Shown: in pieces, positions 12,269 to 22,985 of the stretch
Position numbering within the stretch: the stretch's first letter is position 1
How the letters are laid out: every line of letters begins with the position of its first letter
Source: Diphasiastrum complanatum
Taxonomy: Eukaryota > Streptophyta > Lycopodiopsida > Lycopodiales > Lycopodiaceae
DNA: 64,000 nucleotides
Reading direction: 5' to 3'
NCBI GenBank assembly: GCA_029204225.1
Contig: CM055098.1
Location: 52,026,728 to 52,090,727 of the forward strand
Translations under genes and position numbers: made by a program
The notes under the pieces: generated by a model
The model's input: the letters and a program-made list of their open reading frames with translations, nothing else
What the model was told of the DNA's origin: nothing
Databases searched by the model: none

Positions 12269-15200
12269 CGTAATGGATTAAAGCATAGACAGCCAACAAA
12301 TTTTCCACCTCAGCAAGTTGACTAAGCATTGTGATACATTTGATCATAAGCAATAGATCCTTTTCTGGACTGTTTTGAAACTATTGGATTTTCTGAACTA
12401 GGCTATGGAATTTTTGAACTCACAACACAGCAAGGGATGAATTCATTTGAAACATTGCACATTGTTGACCTCCAAAACTTGCAGGTTGAAATTCTGGGAG
12501 CAGTAGTTGCACATTTTGCTGAGAAGGTGAAGGCAACAGATGTTATCGACGTTGGAGCTGGTCAGGTGCCAACTGGATTGGTGTATTTTTGGTCTTTTTC
12601 AATAGAAATATAAATCCTCTTCATGATCCCTTATCAGATTTGGAGTGTTTAAATATTGAACTGTCACTTTTGTTGAAGTGTACTTGCAGACTTGTCACAT
12701 TCTGAATAATCAATGCCATATGGTTGAAAAGAATCATTTTTGATCTAGGAATCATGGGTGTCTCTTACTGCATTGCGGTGAGAGAAAATCTTACAGGGAC
12801 ACATACTTCTGCATAACCTCTGGACTTGAAGTGGGATATTGAATCTAAAATTTATAATGTTGTTGATGATGTCCATGAGTATTTATCTTGCATGCTTCAG
12901 AATCCTGTTCGAAGAAGTTGATGGATCTTTTTCTAATGTACTGTTGTCAATCAGTCTTCGGAAGAATTTACAAGAAAATTTTGTGTGAGCTTGTGGTATT
13001 TGTACTTATAGAGCTACTTGAAAAGACAAGCAGCAGTCCTGGTAGCGAAGTTGGCATCCAAACCATTGAGCCTTGACTTGAACGTGCAAAATATGGTAGT
13101 GTGTCATCTCGTAAAAAGAACTATTCTCATGAAGATGTGAAGTTGTCGTTTAAGTTAGGCATTTACAGCGACATATGATTCTCATTGTTCTTCAAGTTTC
13201 AATGAGCTAATTTGTGCTGTATATTTAGGTTTGCAGTTTGCCAATTATCTACTTCTTCTAGGTCTAGCTTATTTATTAAGTAAGATTTTTATGGGGAAGT
13301 AGGGACTTCGTTTGATTGGACTTTGCTCATAATGTTCCTAATGGTGCAGTCTGCTCTTGTGGAAAGGGATAGAAACTTGCCACATCTCTAGATGAATGTA
13401 TAAAAAATAATGTAAGCCTTAGAAACCCGTTCCGACCCTTTTGGGCTGGAACGTTTTTTTTTAATTAGCTCTAAATTAAAATCAACTGATATAGTTAAGA
13501 TAGCCATCAACTATCGACAACAAATCAGGGAATCTACACATAAGATACAGCTGCATCTGATATGTGGTTATCCATACTGGGCTGCTGAGTAATCGAACTA
13601 ATACATCAGATTCATGAGTAATCCATAATGGCCATGTGGTCCTGCTTCGCCTAGGCTACATGATTAAAGTGCTGCCGGCTAGATATCGGAAATCTGGGGT
13701 CAAGTTCCGGAACGGGCAACTATGTATTAAGCGTATGTTTGGGTACGTGATGTGCAACCACTCTTGGGTGATGATCAATTTAGTAGGGAAGAGTCTGACT
13801 ATGCATGATGGAGTTGATGATTTAAAATTTTGTGGTTGGACTTCATAAAATTAGAAAGTTACTTGTACTTTGTTTTTTACACTTGGGTTTTCATTAAGAT
13901 TTGAAATCAATATTACTTTCAAGGTCTTGTAGATTAGAATATTGGCACCCAAGAAAAAATTGCTGCAGGTATAAATAGGCTTTAAGAGTTCTTCTTTGGG
14001 ATACTCTTTGTTTTATTCCCTTGAAGGTGCTGTTGAGACCTGGAATTACTAACCTCTTAAGTGCTCTCATAATCAGTGGACAATCGCTTGCAGGGTTACC
14101 TTGCCCAGGTTCTGTCTTTTCAATATGAACTTCCTGTCATTGCCATAGATTGTTGTTCTCATCATATGGATGTAACAAAGAAGCGTGCAGCACAAATTCA
14201 GAAGCACTACAAGGCTCGCGTTCAAAAAGATCAGTGGGGTAAAAGTTAATTATTCAGAAAAGGTTCAGAATACTTCATAAAATTTCTTGGAAGTTTCATT
14301 GAGTCTAGTGAGAGGTTTGATTGCCATTTGGACATTATTAAGTTGGTGTTCTTTCTTCTTGTTGCATTTTTTTTCTTGCTCTTCACACGGAGTCATGTAC
14401 AGGTCAAAGTGCTTTTCCGGGTCCCAGAACTCTGACTTACCACTTTGGAGCAGTGGAGACACCTACTCTGTTACCCCTACTTAATTCGATATTGCTATCT
14501 GAATCCGCTGCAGCATCTAATAAACCTAGGAATATATCAGTATTAGATGATGGCAATCCTTTGCAAGACAAATCTACATGCTTAGATGCAACCAATTGTT
14601 TTGGCTCGTCACAGCCTCCTGGTAAACATGGAGATATTCGATCCGTTGTTGTAGCAGGCTTACATGCTTGTGGGGATCTTTCAGCTAATATGTTAAGGTT
14701 TGCTACTTAAGCTCCATTTATCCTTTTCTGCTTTCTGCTCTTTATAGAAAATTAAAAGCAGGTAGGCTCTTTCAAATTTCTCATAGTCAAAACATGATAA
14801 TACGTCCGTGTTCCTGAAAAGTGATGCAAATGCTTTTGGAATACATTATCTTGCTGAACATTCCATATATGATAATCAATTCTCATTCAAAGCACTTTTT
14901 ACGTAAATAATAACAAGTTATATGTTTTAATTGGAGATGTCACAAAGATGGGTGAACGACCATTGACAGAGCCTTTCAGGAATTTTTTGGATTGTGATGA
15001 GGTGAATGCGGTAGTGTGTGTTGGTTGCTGTTACAACTTGTTATCAGAAGGCCATAATTGTGGATTCCCTTTGAGTGAGGGAGTTAAGAATGCAGGCCTG
15101 CTTCTAGATAGAAGTGGACGAGATCTTGCCTGCCAGGTTTTCCCTTTTTGCGGCCTACATACAATTGTTACTATACAGATTTTTGGAGATTCTAAGTTTG

Positions 15201-17098
15201 GTGTAACCACTGTTACAAATTTTCTATATTGTGCTTGAATAGAGTGCAGAGAGATGGAGCAGTATGAGGCCTGAAGCTGCTGCACAAAACTTTCAAGTAC
15301 ACACTTTTCGGGCTGCTTTTCAGCTGGTAACTTCACTGTTCTCTAGTTAGCAGAAATATGTATTGCTGCCTGTTATTGCTAGTCATTTATTGAACAAAGC
15401 CAAGTTAAGCATTGGGATTCCTCTTACTGCTGCCTCTGGTAGAGATATTGGGTTATTCCTCTTGTCTAGAGGCACTGGCTGACTTCCTCATTTAAGCTGC
15501 TTTTAAATGAATGTGCCAGGTCTTGCAGCGCTATTATCCCAAAGTTGCAGCGGCTAACCCGTGTGTAGGACGGCTTGGAAAAGCACGTCGGCGCAAGCAG
15601 ACATGCAAAGGATTGCCATCGACAACTAGCGGCAGTAAGCTGCCTGAAATAAGTCTTCAGGTGGAGCATCTTCAGCTAGATATTGAATCTGCAACCACAG
15701 ATCAGTCTAATCCAGACAAATCTGTTGAAAGTTTTGGGCAGAGGGACACGACAGAGAAGGTTATAGGATGCATAACAGAAATCGACCTGATAAGCCAAAG
15801 TAGACAAAGTTATTTAGAAAAAGATTATATCAAGGAAAGTCTGCTCGGTTTTCAGGAATACGCTAAGACTGCACTCAAGCGATTGAGGCTTCCTGAGGTT
15901 CCAGAGAAGGAGCTAGTTTCCATCTGGGAGGAGATTGAACCTTACATGGTATGGATAGCTAGTTTCTCATTGGGAATAGTGCTGCTCATAAAAAATATTC
16001 TTATGCTCTATTCATATCTTGATTGTGAGCATTTGTCAAATCTGTGTGCTGCTTGGTATGTGACTTGAATGTATTTTGAAAATGCCTGTATTTGTTCTTT
16101 TCTCACATCAGTGAGCAAACCTTCCCCAAGAACACTGATCTAGCTAAGGAGAAATCTTGACACCAATCAGATATGGAAAACAATGATGGACACAAGATTG
16201 ACCAAGAAAAATCATTACTCACTGAAATATGGTTTTCTAGCTAAGATCCTGATCACAGCAATCTACTCAAACTAGCCCAAGTTCTAAGCAATGTGTAGGC
16301 CTTGAGCTTTATGTGTAGTTATTAAGACCCAAATTAGGGCAGGACCAGCCATGTTCCTAATAAACACCTCTTATACATGCCAAACATAGATGGACCGATT
16401 TCTTAAATCATATCGTTCAATTTTATAATAGCAAGGGCCTGAGGCTCAAGATGCTGTCTAGAATCTGCTTGTAATTTTCCTCTTTATGAAAAGTCCTCAG
16501 TATCATCATAAAATGAAAAGTATGAATTATATGGTTCTTGAATAAACAATCTTTTGCTTAAAATATGCATATTTATGACATCTCTTTACATATGTCATAC
16601 ATGACAATTTTCCTCACAAAATCCTTCGCATTGCTATGAAGTTTTGATTTGACATAAGATGATAGAGATTGAAGGTGGTATTTGGTTGGCATGTTCATCA
16701 GTCTTCATGGATTGAGTTCAAATATCAATTCCTTTTTGTTACTGCTTTGGGTTGTTTTTGAGATGATTCATTGCTTCATTTAAAGCTATTACTGCATGTT
16801 TTTGTTCCAGGACGTATAGCTATAATATAGCTATTTACACTTGGTTTGTCGGAAGCTAGAGGATACTGATGATGTGGTAATCTTGTAGGCTTTGGTTGGA
16901 GTCTTTTGGTCATTGAGGGCAGTTTTGGCTCCTGTTCTTGAAAGTTACATTTTGCTGGATAGATTACTCTTCCTCAAAGAGCAAGCTCTCAAGGCCAATA
17001 ATGAAGATCGAGAGACAATAATATCACAGCTGGTGCCGCTTTTTGATCCTCTAGTTTCCCCTCGCAATATGGCCATAGTAGCTATGAGATGTGCATAA
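1722..17098 (+). CDS. METTL25: Methyltransferase-like protein 25 family gene, 8 exons, 5' end off window
   Basis: Putative SAM-dependent methyltransferase of the METTL25/RRNAD1 (Methyltransf_32) family; substrate not deducible here. Exons: 1722-1787, 12485-12565, 14094-14238, 14403-14697, 14980-15136, 15243-15326, 15520-15948, 16889-17098. All have GT-AG borders and matching phases (0,0,1,2,0,0,0), giving 488 codons with no internal stop before TAA at 17096-17098. Diagnostic pieces in order: QGMNSKKLHEV (split by the first intron), SAM motif I DVGAGQ/GYLAQVL (split by the intron at 12566), AIDCCSHH, LHACGDLSANML, VGCCYNLLSEG, LACQSAERW, FRAAFQLVLQRYYP, then a basic/acidic linker and a C-terminal helical stretch FWSLRAVLAPVLESYILLDR. 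Human members are about 475-600 residues, so roughly 100 N-terminal residues are missing to the left. The 10.7-kb first visible intron is filled by transposons. METTL25 and METTL25B cannot be told apart here. Confidence 0.88.
2280..2311. repeat. (CA)n microsatellite
   Basis: About 16 uninterrupted CA units following a short GCAT run, within the large METTL25-like intron. Confidence 0.95.
2547..2762 (+). pseudogene. BED zinc-finger relic of a hAT-type transposase
   Basis: One frame, broken by a single TAA at 2667-2669, reads YRWKCLHC...FTGSLARVREHLL and then, 20-odd residues on, GIYVCP. This is the W-K-C-x2-C ... R-x2-HL ... G-x3-C-P layout of the N-terminal BED finger of plant hAT transposases and related domesticated proteins. 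It is preceded by CACAG, so it may once have begun at a splice acceptor. No dimerisation domain or other transposase sequence follows, so it is a short relic inside the METTL25-like intron. Confidence 0.6.
2763..3768. other. Intronic sequence, nothing recognised
   Basis: No coding similarity or long repeat seen. A TCAATCAATCAA run lies near 3530-3545. The sequence is non-coding filler of the large intron as far as I can tell. Confidence 0.5.
3769..4301. repeat. Foldback (long inverted repeat), ~180-bp arms
   Basis: Left arm 3769-3941 reappears as reverse complement in 4007-4301, around a 65-bp spacer. Shared blocks in order include TTCTTGTAGCAAGCTC, GATGGGTGCTTATGCTT, CAAGGTTCCTTGGG, AGGACATGT, AGATAGGAGTCA and GATATACTTCA. 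The right arm carries about 100 extra bases, mostly between the GAAGCT and CAAGGTTCC blocks. It looks like an old foldback transposon or an inverted duplication. The transcript of the host gene would fold into a hairpin here. Confidence 0.75.
4557..5058 (-). repeat. 3' LTR of Copia copy A
   Basis: 502 bp, TG...CA ended in + orientation, nearly identical to 10003-10496. The main difference is an 8-bp stretch (CTAACTTAGCC region near 4955) absent from the other LTR. A repeated motif CTATTGGCTATCCAACTACTTGA occurs in both. High similarity implies a fairly recent insertion. Confidence 0.93.
5059..5071 (-). other. Polypurine tract of Copia copy A
   Basis: On the - strand CATTTAAGAAGGG directly precedes the 3' LTR, the expected site for plus-strand primer formation. 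Confidence 0.7.
5333..5575 (-). repeat. Degenerate second copy of the Copia linker segment
   Basis: The translation (SLQDNKEMSYYEGMAHASLKS, then ...CEQVIDGKVREDVMPKEFGTL) parallels the linker at 6190-6370 (TLQDSKVDHFYEGKTRASTKS ... YEQARGAKCWEDAMQEEYNSL). It is an internal direct duplication within the element, more diverged than the LTR pair, so it was probably present in the parent element before insertion. Confidence 0.65.
5630..6511 (-). pseudogene. Copia linker plus truncated reverse transcriptase
   Basis: A 293-codon frame starts with a glutamine/proline-rich linker and reaches the first residues of the Copia RT (WEDAMQEEYNSLMKNHTWVLVDL). It then jumps to a piece resembling the later FISQQRYxExMLKxF region (IFIFQQRYIEQMLKQS). 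The catalytic YVDD region and RNase H are gone, so this is an internal deletion derivative. The rest of the frame is low-similarity acidic sequence I do not recognise. Confidence 0.7.
6504..7150 (-). pseudogene. Copia integrase, C-terminal half
   Basis: Reads FGTYLQSKGIHHQMTTPYTPQ, then QNGVAERKNRTIMEMARCML, which contains the catalytic Glu of the D,D-35-E integrase, followed by the conserved KALKVLTPYEVWYGKKP, RIFGCTAYAF and KCIFVGYSSESKGYRLF segments. The frame is open over about 215 codons. It is separated from its N-terminal half by a ~400-bp foreign insert (7150-7545). Confidence 0.85.
7150..7545 (+). pseudogene. Inverted fragment of another Copia reverse transcriptase
   Basis: On the + strand, opposite to its host element, the frame from about 7165 reads QSKYALSMLKKFNMLDCKS, ETPM, RSLIGSLIWLTITRPDI, SVHKLSQAMQNP and AKRVLRYI. 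This is the C-terminal connection region of a Copia RT, from a family unlike the host. It sits exactly inside the integrase between the DRGG and FGTYLQ motifs. It has no ends of its own, so it looks like a template switch or repair insertion and not a transposon. Confidence 0.8.
7546..8150 (-). pseudogene. Copia pre-integrase zinc finger and integrase N-terminal half
   Basis: Shows the HHCC finger (VHILFGHLNF...GHVCEGCILGKFQRQTF) followed by the catalytic core start LVHSDVCGPM (first Asp) and ILHTDRGG (second Asp). It ends four codons after DRGG where foreign sequence begins. The stretch 7929-8138 (MNQGLVVEFKEDKCLI) belongs to the segment between protease and integrase. Confidence 0.82.
8150..8529 (-). 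pseudogene. Copia aspartic protease
   Basis: Contains WVIDSGATRHMT (about 8310-8350 on the - strand), the D-S-G-A active site of Copia proteases, followed by VQGVDNISYPIKGIGVIPI. It lies in frame downstream of the CCHC knuckle. A stop and frameshift separate it from the integrase portion. Confidence 0.85.
8518..9394 (-). pseudogene. Copia gag (UBN2-type) with CCHC knuckle
   Basis: Likely start ATG at 9392-9394 (MAKDSESIGFLF), then RLDGTNYSLWCYMIKNLL and LWEVVNGDE. After a frame change near 9150 comes CKTSKSAWETLAKMFQ, VYLRNQLSILKMQEGD and IDEVIENSQFVSITLNSLP. A second frame change near 8835 leads to the lysine-rich region and the knuckle CHYCKNFGHHIKEC (about 8590-8635). Nucleic-acid-binding structural protein of the element; at least two frameshifts break it. 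Confidence 0.82.
9395..9989 (-). other. Leader (5' UTR) of Copia copy A with GCGCCCT words
   Basis: Non-coding region between PBS and gag. It contains spaced related words: GCGCCCTACTCCAAGCTC (about 9670), GGCGCCCTACTGCTAGCTC (about 9806), GGTGCCCTGCAATTTCCTGC (about 9839) and GGCGCCCTCCTGCAAGC (about 9957). Confidence 0.7.
9990..10002 (-). other. Primer-binding site of Copia copy A
   Basis: GGCTCTGATACCA on the + strand is the reverse complement of TGGTATCAGAGCC, the standard tRNA-Met primer-binding site of plant Copia elements. It abuts the 5' LTR. Confidence 0.95.
10003..10496 (-). repeat. 5' LTR of Copia copy A
   Basis: 494 bp, pair of 4557-5058, ending TTCCAACA and followed by the target duplication AGTTT. 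Confidence 0.93.
10502..11195. other. Intronic sequence, nothing recognised
   Basis: A/T-rich sequence of the METTL25-like intron with poly-A and poly-T runs; no coding similarity seen. Confidence 0.5.
11196..11440. repeat. Imperfect inverted repeat built of GTGCCGTGG words
   Basis: GTGCCGTGG/CCACGGCAC and GGTGCCGTACCACGGCAC recur many times in both orientations. The flanks TCAATATCAAAG (left) and CTTTGGTCAATATT (right) are also inverted, so the whole 245-bp segment can fold back. A related GATGCCGTACCACACACGTG occurs at about 3397. No coding content. Confidence 0.65.
11441..12176. other. Intronic sequence, nothing recognised
   Basis: A GC-richer patch near 11740-11950 gives open frames on both strands, but none resembles a protein family. 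Confidence 0.45.
12177..12264. repeat. Compound (GT)n(GA)n microsatellite
   Basis: About 10 GT units followed by about 34 GA units, preceded by a short GAAA run. It lies 220 bp upstream of the second visible METTL25-like exon. Confidence 0.97.
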
Positions 17099-17394
17099 AT
17101 GGTTGCCTCAATCTGAGATACGTGAATTGCATGATAGTTTGATGTGATGGGATATTCCATGAACTGTATCAATAATGAATTCAACTGAAAGGTGAGGTGT
17201 AGTGTATGTCAGGTATGTGATCGTGAAGAGTGTGAGTCCCCTTTTAAGGACCCACGATCTCTGCACAAGGTTACATTTGCAAGATGTGCCAATCCCATGT
17301 GAGTTGATAAAGTTTGGCATATATCAAGAATCTCATGAAGATGTAAATGGCACGTTTTTCATAATGAAAAACCAAGAATTATTGTTTGTTTTAC

Positions 17395-17400
17395 AATAAA
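17395..17400 (+). terminator. Candidate poly(A) signal of the METTL25-like gene
   Basis: AATAAA about 300 bp after the TAA stop, at a distance typical of a plant 3' UTR. Motif match only. Confidence 0.4.
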
Positions 17401-20400
17401 ATTTTTATAACAAAGTGGCTTATCTTGTAACTCCAAGATTGTTTCCTATTGAGCAAGGTTGTATGCATGCCATTTCCACGTAACAAAGATTCTTGTGTGA
17501 TAGTGTGACATTCTTGTTGCCTCGCCTGCAAGGTAAGTTGTGACATTGTTTTCCTAAAAGTGAACACACCAAGCCTATCTTGCATATCAGCATAAGCTAT
17601 TTTGTTTGAATGTTTTTCATAAATTGAGATTCAATCTTCTTGGGTCATAGACAATTTTTTTTCACAATGGTCATCTCAAAACCTAAAACATATCCTTCAA
17701 CTATGCTTAGTCTAGATATTACAATGTACAAAGGGATGGCACTACAAGAAGGTAATTAGTGATCCTTGTGTGTATTTCACACTCTTTACCATATCAAAAT
17801 ATGAAATTGCTCTTATGGCTATGATTGGTTGATTGCAAAGGCTAAAAATGATTTATTTGTAATTTGTTATCTTCATTATATATCAATCACTTGAATAAGT
17901 ATGTGATATTTCTTTTCATGATATTCAAGATGGAATAGCTTGTAATGTAAATTGGGCCATTGATTCATTTAAAGTGTGCATGGTGTGTAGTATTGATGCT
18001 CATTGTAAACATTTGCTACAATGATTATTACTATTTTAAAATAATGATTGCCATTGTAAGTTGTTCAATTGTTCATGACATCATGATATAAATAAAAGTT
18101 GAAGCTTGGAAATATGCTTGGTTTCCGACGGGAGGCTCGGACTTGGGACTAAAAAAACTTTGAATGTCAAGCTAACCAAGTAATGCAACCTTGTTGGGTA
18201 AAGCTTGAAAATATGGTTGAAGTCAATTGCAATTGGATTGAGGTTGATTGCCTAGATGACCACACATAGGCACACAAGTGTAATAATATCTTAGACCTTC
18301 AAAATATATTAGTTGCTATCCAAAAGGGTACATGTCATCCGTTTTGCTTAACAACTACGTTAAAATGTCAATTCCAACAATTAGTAACTTTGCTAATCTA
18401 TCAAGGAGAACTTGATTTATGCACTTGAGTACCAACAAAGATGTCGATTTCACTAATGAAATCATGTAATATTGATTGTAAGCATATTATTACAATGAAT
18501 CCATAAGGCATTACAATCCTATGATTTCAATCGATGCTTTGAGAAAATTACTCATACAAGCATTACTATAATATTTTTAAAATTTCATTGGAAAGATGTA
18601 TAACCGCTTCTTTCTAGTGGCTCTAAGAGTGATCTAGTCTTGGATATATGTTGTTGTTGATCCATTAGTTGGACTGTTGAAGGAGTCATCAAATATTTTT
18701 CTATATGAGCCAATGTTGCTTGAGCCCCCAAGAGTGGTGCATAGTGTTGCCGGGTGATTTGGGAGAAATAATTTTTGTGTAAAGGCTACACTTGCTTCTT
18801 TTATTTCCCTTTTTCCATGACCAATTCGTCTTGCAATGCTCCTTCTTCTATTATCAAGTCATCCTTTTGAGGGTTTTCATATTGTACATGAGACGATTTT
18901 CTTCTTCTTGTACAAGAATTCAAATAAATTGTTAACTCTTGTTGGAAATTAATGGTAGTAACATCATTAATGTTTTCATTTCTTCACTTTCAATTGTTTT
19001 GTTGTTGTCATTGATATCACAATCATCATGCTCATTTGGTTCCATGAAATAATTGACCATTTCATCACTTTCATTATGTGGATGCTGCTCTTGTGCGAAA
19101 TTTGCCTCCTCGCATTCATTATCTTCTTCATCATTGTTTGTTGTTGTGTCTTTGAGCTGGATATATATTTTGTTCTTTTCTTGGTTTGCATGACAAATAG
19201 ACACCTTGTATCAGTGTATGGGTCAAAATAAAGAGCTATATTTGTAAATACAAACGATATAAATAAGTTGGAGATTTGAATCTAGTGTGCGCAACAACTG
19301 ATTAAAAAGTACCAACAACTATTATTTGCTCAAAATGATTTGATAAGACCAATGTTTCATTGGAAGAGGAGAGATTCCTTCTTTAAAATTTGGGGAAAAA
19401 AAAATGTCAAGTGATACTCAGATTTGGCCGAGGGGGGGTGTGGATGAAGGCGATATATATGATAGTTTATGGATGTGAAGGAAATAAATAAATTTTTTGG
19501 GGTGTGCTTGTTCGACTTCTATCAATGTCATGGTTGTTTCATCATCTTGTTTTGGAGCCATTGTGTCCACACCTATCTATGTCGGTTCTTGTAATATGCA
19601 TTTCCTTCTTCATTCAATCTTGTGGTTGTTGGATATTTCCCTATTACTCTAACAATCAAGGCTATCCTTGTGGTCTCATACTCTGCTACCATTAACGATT
19701 CCTTAAGTTGACCTCTTGTATATGGTTTTACTTTCAATATCGATATTTTCTAACCCAACTTTTATTTCAAAGTGAAAATTTTTATTGAAGTTGAATGGCC
19801 AATTTCTCTTCAATGGCCTTCAGGTCCCTTTCAAGCCAATCTAATGGCTTCTTCCCATCCAACGACCTTAGTTCATTCTCCAACTCGCGATCTGATCCGT
19901 TGATCCTCGTAGGAACCTATCCTATGGTCACCAACTTGCTCGCGCGCCGAACTCGTCTCCTGGAGACGCTAACTCCTTCGGGCCACTATGTTTTCAGCAC
20001 AGTTGGACGCGCACGAGCCACGCTCTCCTCCCTACCCTGGCCGATTTTAGCCTGATCAAACTCGATTTTGGATCAATTTAAGCGTGATCTGAGGCCTTGC
20101 CCTACTGATTCCAAGTCTACAGAGTGTTCAAACATGGAATTTCGTGGAGAAACGGTGATTTTTGCACAACTTGAAAAAGTGGCTTTTTTCTCACTTTTTG
20201 CCGCAAATCTGCTAGGTTATCTATCTGTAGACAAATCTTTAACACAAAGCTCATAATCTCTCCATGGCTGATTGATAGTATGATTGGCTTCCTTCTTGTC
20301 TTTGTGGCATTCAAAACGGAACAGAAACAATGAAGAAATCACCAGTTATCTGTAGAAAACCGCAACCCCAAACCGGTTCCAATTTTCAACTGGCTTCAAA

Positions 20401-20404
20401 ATTG
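17401..20404. other. Intergenic, mostly unassigned
   Basis: No recognisable gene. A 90-codon acidic frame on the - strand (18932-19204, rich in N, D and E, e.g. NNDEEDNECEEANF) has no family I know. A serine-rich frame at 19795-20055 (+) is likewise unassigned. The part nearest 20405 may be the leader and gag region of the Copia fragment that follows. Confidence 0.4.
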
Positions 20405-20884
20405 TCAATTTCCACCGAATTTTTCTCTGTCTAATACTATGCATAGGCTAATAAGCCCTCTGCTGAGCTTGGCAAGCCTCTGTAAACTAGAAACCGTGCA
20501 CCAGTGCTTTACTTTCCGTCTACAACCCGCCATAAACCCCGAACTCTCAGAAGACTGCTCTTCTCTCGAAGCTCTCTTCAACGACGACACTATACTGTGT
20601 ACACTCCCTGTATGGCTCTAATACCAACTTAGAATTTGCTTCGAACAGGAACACAGATCATGCTACATAGTAACACAGACATAAAAACACTCTCCACACC
20701 AAGCTCACGTAGCAACTGTATTTCTCAAAATGAAATTACACTGTACATATAGTTCTTCACTCAGGCAACCCATGCATGGTCCAGGTTGCCGTTGACGGGA
20801 TGCGTGTCCCGTCGACTCGCCTATCCTTATCCACTGATAGGATCCACAATACAGTAACACAATGATTCTACTTTAATTCTAACT
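20405..20884 (-). mobile_element. 5' end of a Copia element: leader, PBS and LTR
   Basis: GGCTCTAATACCA (20614-20626) is a one-mismatch copy of the reversed tRNA-Met PBS. The LTR follows from about 20627 to 20884. Its right half (GCAACTGTATTTCTCAAAATG, TGCCGTTGACGGGA, GATTCTACTTTAATTCTAAC) matches the 3' LTR at 23461-23644, so the two belong to one family. The terminal TG has mutated. No coding region is attached on the left. Confidence 0.75.
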
Positions 20885-22424
20885 ATTAAGACTAGTGATA
20901 TAGTAAGATTTGAAATCATATATATACTTTGAGAATATATAGGAGCTAGTCTTAGAAAAATACAATGGCATCACAACCTATGCTATTGGAGGAGATGAAA
21001 TGATAGATGTAGACATGGGTAGAGTATATAAGGAGGTTTAGACTTTGGTGATGTAAAGTGGATTTCATAAAATGGTTCACCTTTAAAAAAAAAAACTTGT
21101 GTCTTCCATTTTGATTCTCTTGACTCATTGACTCTCAAGTATATTCATTGCTATGATTTCTTCCATGGTATGTGGTTTCCAAGACAAGGGGGGGATATCA
21201 AAAGATGGTAAAATGTCCACAAAAATTGATGCCTTTGAGGTGGAACTCATTTTTTCAGTTGAGCATTGCCCAAAAGTATTCATTGAGAGTTGACAAATCT
21301 TGAAACTTATAAACTTATGAAGCAGCCATGGGAGAGGCCACCATAGAAGAAGATAAAGCATTGGATGATGAAATAGAACTCCATAAGATATGCAGTTCCA
21401 CTTTACAAAAACTAATCCCACCACGCCATAATATTCTTCATCCTCTTGGTATTTGAACACAACTAATGACTTGCTATTACATCATCTAGAAAAGCGCCAC
21501 CAAGCATGAATGGATAAATCAACCATCGATGTAGAACAAAAGTTGAAAGCCACTTTACGAGATACTACTCAAAATTTAGACGTGCAAATTTCAAAAAGAA
21601 AGAATGTCTTTGCTCAATCTGTTATCAAAACCGTATAGCCAATGAGTGCTCCATGCTACATCAAAACTTAACACAAGCTTAGAAGGCATGCATACAATGT
21701 ATGCCACCATTTAGTACCCTTTCAATCCTCACATAATAAATGCATGATAATACCAGTGGCAACTAAACCATCAAAGCCTATAAAATATAGGATATAATAG
21801 GCCTATACTACAACAAAACCTACAACAATGACTACCATTATCAACAACTATTGAGCATAAAGTTCAATAAATAGACCCATACGTGTTGAAAATGCAGCAA
21901 AACGACTTCAATAAATGTTTGAAATAATGGAGGAAGCACCTTGAATGGATCCAATTGAGATCCTATAACAAAAACACCAACCAGTTTAGTGTTTCCTAGC
22001 TTTCCCTTGGCTTGAAGTGGAACAATCTAATCGTAGGCAAGAAACTTGTGAAGTAAGTTCTGTTGGATTTATTCCCTCTACTCTCCTTAAATCCCATTTT
22101 AATCTGCCTCCATTCATGCTGCATATTTACTAACGTTGTCATGCAGTCTGCATGTTTACACGCAAATTTGCACAGATGAAGAAAAGGCGAAAGAATCGCG
22201 ACACTGTGTTTTTTTATTTAATAAAATTACAAGAAAACGATTTCTAATCAGAATAAGCAAGAACAATACACTGAGCACAAGGTCTAACAATAACCAAACT
22301 AGCATTTAGTCCCAAAAAAGTTTCAAAACATGGTTTAATGTACATGGCTATAACATGAGTTAAAAAGCTTGAACATCACATCGCCATGAACCTCTGACCA
22401 CTTTAAAATCGATAAATCTGTCAT
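20885..22424. other. Intergenic, nothing recognised
   Basis: A 111-codon - strand frame (21125-21460) has no similarity I recognise. GCGACACTGTG occurs at about 22197-22207, the same word that forms the array at 36 kb. Confidence 0.45.
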
Positions 22425-22985
22425 CTCATTATTCAATCACTCAACACTAGATCATTATTTAAATACAAATACAAAAATGATCATAATCTAATGGCATCAC
22501 ACATATTGTGTTTACAAGAAACACAAACCCATCATCACGAACTACTTTTTGCAACAAGTTTTGAAGCCATTGACAATTATGCCTTTATAGGATCAACAAT
22601 ATTGTATTGTAAAACTCAACACCTTGAACACGTTCAATTATGTAATACATTGCACACTAAAATCATTCATGCCACATTCACTTATAAATCTTATAGTATA
22701 CACATGATTGCAATATACAAACAACCAAATTCTAGCATTTCCATGTTTACTGAACAATCAAACACAATACCTACCAGCATTCTTAAAACCACACCAATTG
22801 TTATAATCGTGACATGAATATTGATGCATTAAGCATAAATAACAATTTCCAAAAACTTGACTCAGTTATGTTTGAACATAATATACAACTAACCTTCAAA
22901 CAAGTAACAACTATATATTGCACATGATTGGATCATGTCCGGACAAATATATAAAATTCAAAAAATCTATCAGGATCTACATACG
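22425..22985 (+). pseudogene. Endonuclease/exonuclease/phosphatase (EEP) domain relic
   Basis: One frame reads SLNTRSLF...LMASHILCLQETQTHH, ...AFIGSTILYCK, ...HATFTYKSYSIHMIAIYKQP and TPIVIIV. After a 1-bp shift it continues DMNIDALSINNNFQKLDSVM, IQLTFKQVTTIYCT, (stop) LDHVRTNI. This matches the EEP fold order: N-T-R-S start, catalytic Glu in LCLQET, the I-x-V-Y-K-x-P strand, D-x-N-x-D, and the terminal x-D-H-V-x-T-N-I (IDHI/SDH-like). Such domains occur in LINE ORF2 and in Helentron-type rolling-circle elements. The wording is closer to the Helentron type in my judgement. Neither RT nor helicase is visible beside it. Confidence 0.62.
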
